From Aotearoamyces nothofagi (Eukaryota; Ascomycota; Leotiomycetes; Leotiales; Tympanidaceae), in contig JADDTR010000020.1 of the NCBI GenBank assembly GCA_015345905.1, positions 1 through 64,000 of the forward strand: DNA of 64,000 bases, read 5' to 3'. The position numbers and the translations under genes are program-made. Shown here piece after piece: positions 44,035-52,805 of the stretch. The notes under the pieces were generated by a model, which was not told the origin of the DNA, ran no database searches, and was given only the letters and a program-made list of their open reading frames with translations. Positions within the stretch are counted from its first letter, which is position 1. Each line of letters opens with the position of its first letter.

Positions 44035-45080
44035 ATGGTAAGTGCACTCAACCCAGCCCCCGCATTGGTATTTACGACTGTCCGTGGTGTCACACTGACA
44101 ATGTCTGCTTTCTAAGGGCTGCTGTGCCTCCATCCCCTCCTCCCTCTCCCCCTACCCCGCCGCCCAAGATCCCTCATCCTCACGCGCGATTAATGGCTCC
44201 CAACCAGCCTCAAATACTGCGCTGCCCCGCCCATCAACAAACCATACCACTGGCTCCTCTATTCACCACTCATCTACTCACCGGAGGCGGCCACTTGCAG
44301 AGCATTTTAACAGGCCTCTAAGACCGCACGTGTGGACCTCTAACCCACGGATATGGTCCAGAACAGAGCTTGATACTGAGCGACAGGCATTCTTTGATAC
44401 AAGAGTTGCTGGACAGCCTGAGATATGGATGACATTGCACGCAGTGCTGGAAGTGTTATGGTCTGGAAATGAAGGCCAAGATGGAGGAATTGCCACAGCG
44501 CAGACAATGCTAGATGCTGCCGGGGTGACTTTGCCGACGGGCGACCTGGTCAATGGTGCATACGACTCCTTCGGAGCTTTCTATCCTCTACCGGAATGGA
44601 TCGTGGCGGACCCACAGGATATACGGGAAGATGATGAGGCTGACAAGCCAACCGAAGCCGACGAAGATACGCAAGGGGAAGAGGACGAAGATGAGCTATT
44701 AAGAAGGAGGGAGGAGAAAGGGAAGGCAGTGTTATCCGAAGCCGATACCATTACCGTCAAGGTAAGGCTGAGTGACAGAGGTGGACCAGATGTTTTAGTT
44801 ACTGTTGGAAAGAAAGACACTGTGCGACTAATAATCCGGAGAGTTTCAGAGGAATCCGAGGTTAGATCTATCCTGTTCCAGCCCCTTTTGTGCTCATCGC
44901 GAGTTGAATGTTCAGAATCTATACAAATCAACCCACTAACTATTTCACCCATAGCTCTCGTCCACAAAACGGGTCAAGATCGTCTACTTGGGCAAAATTC
45001 TCAAGGAGAACGGATCACTCCTTTCACAGGGCTGGAAGGAGGATCATGTCGTCAACGCATTGGTTTTTGATAAAGTATAA
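44035..45080 (+). CDS. UBTD-type ubiquitin-like domain protein
   Basis: A 290-residue protein. The initiator ATG is the last three bases of its exon: ATG (44035-44037), a 79-base intron, then exon 44117-44860 and exon 44955-45080. Splicing gives MGCCAS, the classic N-myristoylation/palmitoylation start of this family, confirming the odd structure. A basic linker ends RPLRPHVWTSNPRIWSRTEL, the conserved start of the DC-UbP/UBTD N-terminal domain, followed by RQAFFDTRVAGQPEIWMTLH and YDSFGAFYPLPEWIV. After an acidic spacer comes a ubiquitin-like fold (TITVKVRLSDRGGPDVLV...KRVKIVYLGKILKENGSLLS). UBTD proteins associate with E2/E3 ubiquitin enzymes at membranes. An ORF search alone would miss the true N-terminus. 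Confidence 0.88.
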
Positions 45081-46073
45081 TATACGATACCCGGCATTTG
45101 CCTCATCTTCTTCGTCCTGCTCTTCATCATCTCCAGCAACCGAAGGTTGCATAATTCAATACTCAACGTTAATAGTTGCGCAGCATCAGCATTCTGGTAG
45201 ACTGAAGCGTCAGGCACTAGGAACCATTAATTGGCATTGACAATTGGCAATTCGCAGTTTGGCCTCAGTCCGGGCGTTCATGGTAGTCTGATGCACCTGC
45301 ATTTTTGTATTTACTCTCGATGATCAGGATATGGTCTTGATCAGATCATGCATTTTAGCGTTTAGTATCTAGGTCCTCGTCGATATAGCGCCGAGAGACA
45401 CAGCCCAGCGTATTTAGCAATATAACTTCAACTCAGAGCAGCATCTATTCTACTACAGCAAGAGCTTTCTCACGCCGAATTTAGAATAAATGTATTACCA
45501 TGAAACAGAAAGATGAGAACCGAATAGGAGGGTGAACCTGTAAGGGCGGCTACAACCAGATCAAGTGGAGATCACGTAGAACAATGCAAGAGTGCGGAGT
45601 ACATAAGACCATTTCTCCGAGAGTGTAGTGAGGGGGAACCGAAGCCGCCTCGTATATGTTGTAGGTGGAGAAGGAAATGGGAATGTATAGCTATAATACC
45701 ACTACTGTGACGGGGAAATTGGAATTGAGTGTGGCTAGGAATATTGAACGTGTAGTTACAACTTGCAAGGGTATGTTGTGTAATAGATTTACGGGGCTGA
45801 TAATTTGAAAGCTTGCCGTGAGGGCGATCAACCTTGCTGTGATCAAGGGGCAGGTAGTTTCTGTTGCTCAGATGTAGTGCATTCTTCAAATGCCTTTTAA
45901 GTAGATGTATTTTGCGAGATGCTGTTCAAGACCTGCCTTTAGAAGCTGGGATTTAGGGATAAGTCAAAGTTGCCTATAAATATATTCGAGCCGGCATACA
46001 GAGAGACGGTTTCATGGTGCAATGATTTCAAGACTTTGGAAATATCATATTAATTCATTACTATGTAATGTAT
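45081..46073. other. intergenic, ORF-poor
   Basis: About 1 kb with no coding signal on either strand; 3' flank of the UBTD gene and probably 3' part or flank of the non-coding host transcript to the right. Confidence 0.45.
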
Positions 46074-46166
46074 CTAGGTGGCTAATCATAGAAGCCTGAT
46101 CAGCTATTCACGTTAGTGAGGGCTCCATCTTATATCAGCAATAAAACGAGAGTAATGTAGATACAT

Positions 46167-46252
46167 GATATCAGTTCTCCAAGGTGATTGGATGTTTCGT
46201 CAAAGATGGACTCGGAAAGAACACAGCGAAATTATATTTGATCATCAGATAA
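46167..46252 (-). ncRNA. candidate C/D box snoRNA, target unknown
   Basis: A box C-like CTGATGA (46248-46242, first base not a purine) and box D CTGA (46174-46171) lie 78 bases apart in the 219-base intron 46074-46292. No target was recognised for the bases before box D (CACCTTGGAGAA). Confidence 0.4.
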
Positions 46253-46479
46253 GGTAGGGTGGTGGAATATAAAAGAGCACTATCAAGCTTACCTATTGAA
46301 AGTGAGACCAGGTGTTCAAGCGCTGATATTGATACCTAGAACACAAGATCGTGTCAGCATTATGCTAGACTCATGGCACAATGTGCTTTCAAGTATACAA
46401 GTCAAGGCATCTTTTCAGGCTGAAACTAGTTAGCTATTTGATCGTTCACCAACCCTGGAATGGAATTATCTTACCTCAT

Positions 46480-46550
46480 TAAATCAGATTTCTTTGTAAA
46501 TGCGTTCAGCGCCGAAGCTCAAACAGTGTGAATAAGTATCATCATTTGAT
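46480..46550 (-). ncRNA. possible C/D box snoRNA with 18S A100-region complementarity
   Basis: Box C ATGATGA (46545-46539) is followed by CTGA at 46509-46506 and 46487-46484. Flanks GCATCAA and TTTAATG could form a partial terminal stem. The segment 46487-46475 is complementary over 13 bases to 18S CUCAUUAAAUCAG, next to A100, the target of yeast snR51 (snR41's cluster partner), but no canonical D box follows it. A 13-base match could be chance, so this is weak. Confidence 0.3.
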
Positions 46551-46893
46551 GCATAGTTGAGGAAACGAGAAGCAAAAATCTGTAATATACCTTCGCAAAG
46601 TTAGCATGCGTATTAAAATACGGACGTTGTCCTGCCACAATGAATTTGTGTGTTCGTATCAGCTGACGAGTTCTCAACATGCACATCCTACTATCTACCC
46701 ATACAAGGTTTGTACGCCTTGCGTGTTTCAAGGATAGAAGTAGAAGCGCTGTCTGTCCGCCCGTTCGTTCAAAGTTCGTCATGTAGAGGGTACGTGTTCA
46801 TGGGTAGGGACAATAGATGTAATACCTATATATTGCAAGACATGTCAGCTATGGTCTCGCAAAGAAGTCATAAATATGCAGCAAATAAATAGA

Positions 46894-46984
46894 TAGGTCA
46901 GACAAGGCTGAAACTGAAGACAGAATCTACATAATATATTCGGAATGAGGAATTCCTATTGTTGTCACTTGATCATCACACCAA
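46894..46984 (-). ncRNA. snR41: C/D box snoRNA, snR41 homologue
   Basis: Box C GTGATGA (46979-46973) and box D CTGA (46901-46898) bracket about 80 bases, with a weak terminal stem. Directly upstream of box D, 46915-46903 is complementary over 13 bases to the universal 18S rRNA segment CAAGGCUGAAACU. The fifth base before box D (46906) pairs with the G that counts to yeast position G1126, the known snR41 target. A second guide (46949-46940) pairs with 18S UUGGAAUGAG, the A541 region, snR41's other known target. Both the geometry and the pair of targets match. It sits inside intron 46826-47019 of the host transcript. The rRNA sequence and positions are from memory. Confidence 0.85.
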
Positions 46985-47137
46985 AAAAGTAAAGCACAAA
47001 ATAAACATAGTCCACCAACCTTTTGTTTAGTTTGCAGAGCCGATGATGACAGTCTGCAATAGAGGCTATTCCCTAGTGAGCGAGTTAGCAAGACATCTTT
47101 GAAGTATATGCGTCGTTACTATGAATATTTATGCTGA

Positions 47138-47224
47138 AATCTCAGGAGTATTTCTTGAGTAATTGGGGTCCCCATTATTGTGTAAGAGTTGGATTGTTCA
47201 GTGTTTGTACTCTCATCATAGAAG
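47138..47224 (-). ncRNA. candidate C/D box snoRNA, target unknown
   Basis: Box C ATGATGA (47219-47213), an internal CTGA at 47201-47198 and box D CTGA (47145-47142) lie in intron 47073-47260. The spacing of 78 bases is right. No rRNA target for the segment before box D (ACTCAAGAAATACTC) could be named, and the terminal stem is poor. Confidence 0.5.
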
Positions 47225-47549
47225 AAACCGCCATGAAGAAGGATATAAGATGAGGCTTACCATTGAGTAACTGTCATACACCACATTTGGTGGTGATGAA
47301 TGATGAAGTTGAAGGATGGAAAACAGAAGAGCAGAAGAAAAGGACGCTCGAGAAAATCGTGAGCTTGTGCGCTTCCCTAGCGTGTTCTGCTAGCGGGTCG
47401 TTTATTACATGGCAAGCTCCGCATCATGTGATAAGTGTGGCTGAGACCTGTCGCCACCAGCCTCATAGCTTATCAACAATCGGGGGGGGCTCTTCCATCT
47501 CTCATCCGTCATACGTCGCAGAAGCAGTGGGCTTCACGAATCTGCGATT

Positions 47550-48916
47550 ATGGCACCGTCCAGTGTGATCCGGGCGCCTATAGCCTTGAATCTACTGAAG
47601 TAAGCACATCTTGGTTCTTACTACGAGGTTACTCAATCGTTTTGTAACCTGAGCTAATATTCAACAGGAACGCCTTGAAGAGGACATCGGAGATTGTTCA
47701 GAAGCGTCTGGCAGAGATCGCACGTCGCTCTGGGGTCATCGGAGAGTTACAACCTATCCTTGCACGTAACAATCCAAGGCAGCCTATAAGCAAGGCAGCA
47801 TGGCTTCGTCAGAGCAAGGGTAGATGGTACACAACTCATAGTACCGTCAATGCTACCGTTCGTCGATTTATCAACACCGGCGCTTCAAATGTAGCTAAAT
47901 TTGATCGCTCACCCTTCCCAAAGTCCTCCACAGGTGCAGCAGTATCACGTCTCACAATTCGAGCTCCCTTCGCTTCGACTCTACGACCCAATCTTACCGG
48001 TGGCGCTCTCCCTAGGACTGCTGGAGGTTATAGTTTAGGTGGAGGACGCGCTGGCGGGGCACGGTACTTCTCTCACACACCTGCTGCACCAGCACAAGTT
48101 GTCAATAATGTTTCCGCTGCCGTTCGAGCCTTCTGGCTATCTGGTCATAAAGCTCAGTTCGATGGCCTGACCGCCAGAGGAGAGAAGAAATACCGTGCTA
48201 TCAGCAACCTTCAAGGAAATGCCAGTCAAAAAATGAACTCTCTCCCTAAGTTTGCACCTGGATCATTCATTGACTTCCATATCAGCCCTACGGTTACGGC
48301 GCTTAGCCCACTTAGCGCTGCTTTCCCGCACTCATCTGCTATGATGCAAGAGGTACCAACCTTAAATACCGAAGGGTTCTTGGATGTGCTCTCTATTGAT
48401 TTTTCTCGAGCTTTGAAAGATTTAGTTGCCGTGATGAATGATCTTAAGCGTTTATCGGCATTTGGCGATTTACCCATTACACTCGAAGGAAAATCAACTC
48501 TACGAGTACGTTTTCCAGGTTGTGACTCGGAAACAGTTGAGCGCCTATGTGATGAAATTGGTGTGCAGCGAGGCATCATAAATCAGGATCTTGATTTTGA
48601 TGCTAGCGTTGGCGGACATATGGCGCTCATGTTTCCCTTTGCGAACACATCAGATCATACCTTATCTTCTCCAGGAGGGTCTCTCCGATCCCAGACTGGC
48701 TATGAATGCGAAGATCTAGACTATGAAGAAGCCGATGAATTCACGAAGAACCCGTGGCTATCATCACCGGAAGGTTATGACAGCATGGGGGATCTTAGTG
48801 AAACCGAATCCATGATCTTCGCCCGACCAAGCGATCATCAAGGATCCTCGGACTATGAAGGGCTTGAAGGCATATACCGTTTCATAGAACAATGCGATAC
48901 TTCTAGGAGGATCTGA
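47550..48916 (+). CDS. fungal protein annotated as casein kinase II beta 2 subunit family
   Basis: A 432-residue protein in two exons (47550-47599, 47668-48916; intron 68 bases). The start MAPSSVIRAPIALNLL followed by basic and Ser-rich sequence (GRWYTTHSTVNATVRRFINT; RAPFASTLRPNLTGGALPRT; GGARYFSHTPAAPAQVVNNV) resembles a mitochondrial presequence region. The conserved body contains AVRAFWLSGHKAQFDGLTAR, GSFIDFHISPTVTALSPLSA and VRFPGCDSETVERLCDEIGV, ending in an acidic tail. Pezizomycotina relatives are commonly labelled casein kinase II beta 2, but no CK2-beta zinc finger is visible, so that name is doubtful and real function is unknown. The divergent non-coding host transcript starts about 250 bases upstream. 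Confidence 0.75.
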
Positions 48917-49525
48917 GGGATAACTCTAACTGCGATTTCATTTGTCACATGACTTGAACGTGAATATGGATTTAGGATCTGGTATTACAGATATTTTGTA
49001 CTTTTGCACTGTCATTCCCTTGAACTGGCCTTGGATTATTCATAGTGTTAGGCCAATTAGGTAATAGAATTCACATTCAAACATATGTGTATCACCTGTA
49101 ATAGCATGTATTCTGTGAAATGTACACAAGCTACCATTATGAAAGGGTCATCAGACTGAGAACAAGTTGATTCTATAATATATTAGGGGACCTGACGATG
49201 TTATTATAATAATTCTAAACGATTTCCCTTATAGTATAAGAATCTCAATTACAAAATATATTCTATCATAGATTTTCGCTTTAAAATACAGTATCCTTCT
49301 CGACTCCATGTAATTGCTATGGAGGATTAAGGTAGGGTACTAGAGGAATTGGCCGAGGAGACCTGACGTCACCATATTAAAATGCACCAAGAGCCCTCGG
49401 GTCCCAACTTACCCCGTTTCACCAGAGCCCTAAATGACAACAACTTAACCTACATATACCCCTAGCCTCTATACCCCCTTCATAAGCTCTATTAGTCAAT
49501 AAGTGGACAATTCAAAGTCACTACC
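48917..49525. other. intergenic
   Basis: 609 bases, moderately AT-rich around 49170-49290. 3' flank of one plus-strand gene and promoter of the next. Nothing else is seen. Confidence 0.5.
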
Positions 49526-50270
49526 ATGTCTATCCTCCGCCCCTCCGTAATTTCTCGCCTGGTTAGGCAACCAGGCTCAGCACTCCAATACCACCAGTTT
49601 GGTCGTGCAGTCTCAAACAACCCCAGAAGCCTTGCTCAAGGATATGGCGCCGGTAAAGGTGACCTAAGAGGTGAAAATCCTGCATAACAAGGCAGTTTGA
49701 ACGAAACTAAAGAGCATCCTGAGTACCTAGGTACCGCCTCTCTAGCTGAAGGACGAAGCATAGGCGGAGCAGCCAAGCCCAGCAAACCTAGCAAAAGACT
49801 GCTCGCGGAAGCCAGCGCTTCATTCGGTGGGCTACGTAGCAAAGAATCAAAGGAAACAGGGTGCAGTCTTACCGGAGGAAATTTACTAAGTGATGGTATT
49901 AGGAGCTATAGCACGGATACTAGCACCGGCAAAATAGATAAGCCGGACAACCACGAATCGAAAGGAGGAGCCAAACCAAAGATCTGGGATAAGACATTAC
50001 CAGGAGACGAAGGAGGGGTACAGTCAGCAGAAAAAAAGGCAGAGGTCGAAAAACATAATAAGGAGTTTGAGCAAGGCCATGATAGGGCACAGAAGGTAGG
50101 GGAGGATAAGGTTGATAGGAAGTTTTTGGAGGGTATGTCTTCATCTCAATTCATTGAATTCATTGAATTCATCTAATTACATCCTATTCTGGGCGTCAAG
50201 TCAAATTTGGGAGTTACGGCTAATTTTGGGCCATTTTTTAGGACAGGGAGGAAAGGAGAAGCAGCAATAG
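49526..50270 (+). CDS. small mitochondrial-type protein with an in-frame stop
   Basis: The first exon begins MSILRPSVISRLVRQPGSAL, a typical amphipathic mitochondrial presequence, then NNPRSLAQGYGAGKGDLRGENPA, conserved in a small fungal mitochondrial family. The next codon is TAA (49685-49687), but the frame continues with QGSLNETKEHPE and on to EVEKHNKEFEQGHDRAQKVG, joins by a 109-base intron (50133-50241) and ends GQGGKEKQQ. Family likeness therefore exists on both sides of the stop. Two readings are possible: a CAA-to-TAA-type nonsense change in a decaying gene, or removal of a 39-base segment (49652-49690, GTAAAG...CAAG) as an unusually short intron, which would keep the frame. Read-through or a base-call error also fit. 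The family is recalled, not searched. Confidence 0.6.
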
Positions 50271-52152
50271 TCCTCAAGTCAAACTATCTACGAAGTCATT
50301 TTTTCATGAGCTGTTGAATGTCTACAGAAGGTTCCCCCTCAATAACTCTATACATCCACGCTTAAAACTAAACACAGTGACTGTTGAGTTATCTCAGGTC
50401 TGATGAAATATAGAAAGCGAAATTTTCTACTAAGCGATGAAGCAACGACTTCATTCACTTATAGTGACTTGGGACTGTGACGCAGGATCTATATAAGTCT
50501 AGAAATCGAGATTCGAGACTGAAAGTCTCAGGTCCCGCTTTGAGCAAGGAAGTTCGGTCAAAGCAACGGGACATTTCGTGCAGTCGGCTGACGTTGATGG
50601 AAATTCAAGCATCGGTTGCACCTGGCTTCCCCGGACCGTACTCCCCTCTCCTTCCGCCTCATTGGCGTATGTCAAGTAAAAACAAGGCCGCCTACTTAGA
50701 CTCTAATAAAATTAAATTGACATTTTGTGATATGATTCTCTTCTGTTCTGTATAAAGTGGTTACTTGTATCACATTTTAAATTTGTGAGTACAAAGCTCG
50801 TAGTAAGCTACAGTCTTTCCCGCAGGACATGTATAAGCCAATTTTCGGTCCAAGCTCTAAGTCCCTAGGAACCCAACCAGGATCTGGCCCGATCTGATAA
50901 GGGTTCTCTACCTCTAGCATGGGTTTATACCAAAGTCGTGTCCTTTTATACTTTAAACTTTATAAAATCCCTAGAGACTTGAGTACATCTCCCAAATACT
51001 TATTTGTCTCCGCTTGCAGACTATCCGAACCATGACCGTCTAGACAATGGCCGCAAGGGGAAAACCCCAGCAGGCAAGTCAGCCTCGCGAGGCAACTTAC
51101 AGATCTCGTAACCTGCAGACATACTGCAAGCTTCACTCACCAAATAGATCTGATCGAATTTACTTGCTGATTCCCGAATTAGTCAACTCAACAGTGGATT
51201 GGCAGAGGACTCGCCCAATCGGGCAATTCTGGACGTCGCCAACCTACAGCAACTTAGAAATATAAGTCTGTAAGACTCTTACTGCTACGGTCCACCGAGG
51301 TATGTTCACTAGGGCACCAGGCACTGGAGTATCACTGGAGGAATGTAGGTAAGGAATTACAAAGACTGATTTTTGAAGTGCCTCCAAAGGGAGGGCACTT
51401 CACTATTTACATCATTATACGGTGTTGTAGTGTTTCACTTGGGCTGTCGTGATGCTGGGTAGGAAACGGGGTGTTGGTGGAATTAGGCACGTGCGCATAG
51501 TCACATGCATATACTTCCACGTTCCCAACCATTTCATTTGCCGACCCTCCGGCGAACGCCTAGAGGGTCACCTACGCTGTCCTTTCGGGACCTTAAGTAG
51601 GAGGAGTTCCTCGTGTGGGATTCCTCAAGAATTAGGTCTTCGTATTATCTTTACCTGCTGCCAGACAGACTATTACCTGTGCTCTACTAGTGGCTACCTA
51701 GTGCCACAGTGAACCTACCTCAGTGATATATAGCAGTAGGATCCTCACAGGGGCCCTAGATATTAAACGTCCAGATGTATAAATGTCAAATTTCTAAAAA
51801 AAAACAAAGATATCTGATTCTAATTGGATCATTGGAAATCTAGCAAAGCAGCATTTCTAATCCGCAGATTCTAGAATGTCAATCCCAATATTTTTATAGA
51901 AGCTATTAAAGTTTTGAGTAGCAGACCAACCAAAACTGTATATTTCTAATTCTTCCAAACCTGGTTTGTACCAAACCTTAAGGTGGCCAAATCGCCTTAG
52001 CGAGAGTACCTGTAGGCCATGGTGACCACGGAAATTGCGACATGTTCAGGCCGAGGCTAGGAATTGGTTACCTTGAGAGCTACCTGAGGTACTGACGACA
52101 GTGACGAGTAGAAACAGGCTTTCTGCTCTCTCCCGGGGCTTCTCCGCCTTTC

Positions 52153-52286
52153 AGCCAAAGTATATAGCCAAGTATATAGCAAAAGTATACAGCCAAAGTA
52201 AACAGCCAAAGTAAACAGCCAAAGTTTACAGCAAAAGTATATAGCCAAAGTATACAGCCAAAATCTACAGCCAAGTTTACAGCCTA
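52153..52286. repeat. 12-base minisatellite (AGCCAAAGTAAAC)
   Basis: About ten units related to CAGCCAAAGTATA/CAGCCAAAGTAAA occur in tandem, with occasional 2-3 base length changes. Confidence 0.85.
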
Positions 52287-52532
52287 CATACGGACACGGT
52301 AATAGTCCATTGGCTGCATGTTATTGACATCTGCACTTCCTGGTTCTGTAGTGAGGCAGGTCACGCCGTATGTGGCTTGCACATGCCTGAACGCTGTAGC
52401 TGGACAGAAGATAACTGGCGGACCTCTGCAGGAGTTTCTAGCCCGCATCTTCCTGTGCTAAGGCTGCCCGTCAGCAAGTGCCCGCCAGCATATTGCAGCA
52501 TTGCGGCATTACGACATCCTCAGCGCCATCTC

Positions 52533-52581
52533 GGTGCCGGTGCCAGTGCAGTGCCTGTGCCAGTGCCAGTGCCAGTGCCAG
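52533..52581. repeat. GTGCCA hexamer repeat
   Basis: About eight copies of GTGCCA/GTGCCG/GTGCAG occur in tandem. Confidence 0.8.
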
Positions 52582-52805
52582 CTCCCGTGCAATGTCTCGT
52601 TTACATCCATAACACACATCCTCCTACGTCACTGTTTGGAGCTCCTTAGCGAAGCTCGCCCATTCACTCTTCAGCCACATCTACCATTGCCCTCTCTGCC
52701 CTGCCTTCTCTTCTTTTCACATCAGAGATTTCTGTCAACCTCATCAGTGGCAGGATATTCCATCATCAACTCTAGGAACCCACACAACCAGGAGTTTCGT
52801 TCAAT

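Larger units (their letters stand above)
46074..47300 (-). ncRNA. spliced non-coding snoRNA host transcript (approximate ends)
   Basis: The minus strand has no useful open frame but a clear succession of splice signals. The best introns are 47073-47260 (donor GTAAGC, branch GCTAAC, acceptor CACTAG), 46826-47019 (donor GTTGGT, branch GCTGAC, acceptor ATATAG) and 46074-46292 (donor GTAAGC, acceptor CACCTAG). At 188, 194 and 219 bases they are three to four times longer than the roughly 50-base introns of neighbouring protein genes, and each contains one box C/box D pair 78-82 bases apart. One of these is a convincing snR41 homologue. This is the layout expected of a fungal non-coding gene whose function is to carry intronic snoRNAs. 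Exons between 46293 and 46704 are less certain, and transcript ends are guesses. Confidence 0.62.
50271..52805. other. 2.5 kb intergenic without a supported gene
   Basis: Open frames are short and without domains or codon bias. A 12-base minisatellite lies at 52153-52286 and a GTGCCA hexamer repeat at 52533-52581. The last 200 bases are the promoter of ISH1. A decayed gene or a non-coding transcript cannot be excluded. Confidence 0.5.

Noticed and set aside
46506-46518. Match of TCAGCGCCGAAGC to 25S rRNA as a guide
   Set aside because: The complementary orientation would need a plus-strand snoRNA, for which C and D boxes are not placed; a 12-base match is expected by chance in this much sequence.
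46757-46766. CCGCCCGTTC in the host transcript as an snR70-like guide to 18S C1639
   Set aside because: Only eight matching bases, off register by one for the methylation rule and with no proper D box; chance is sufficient.
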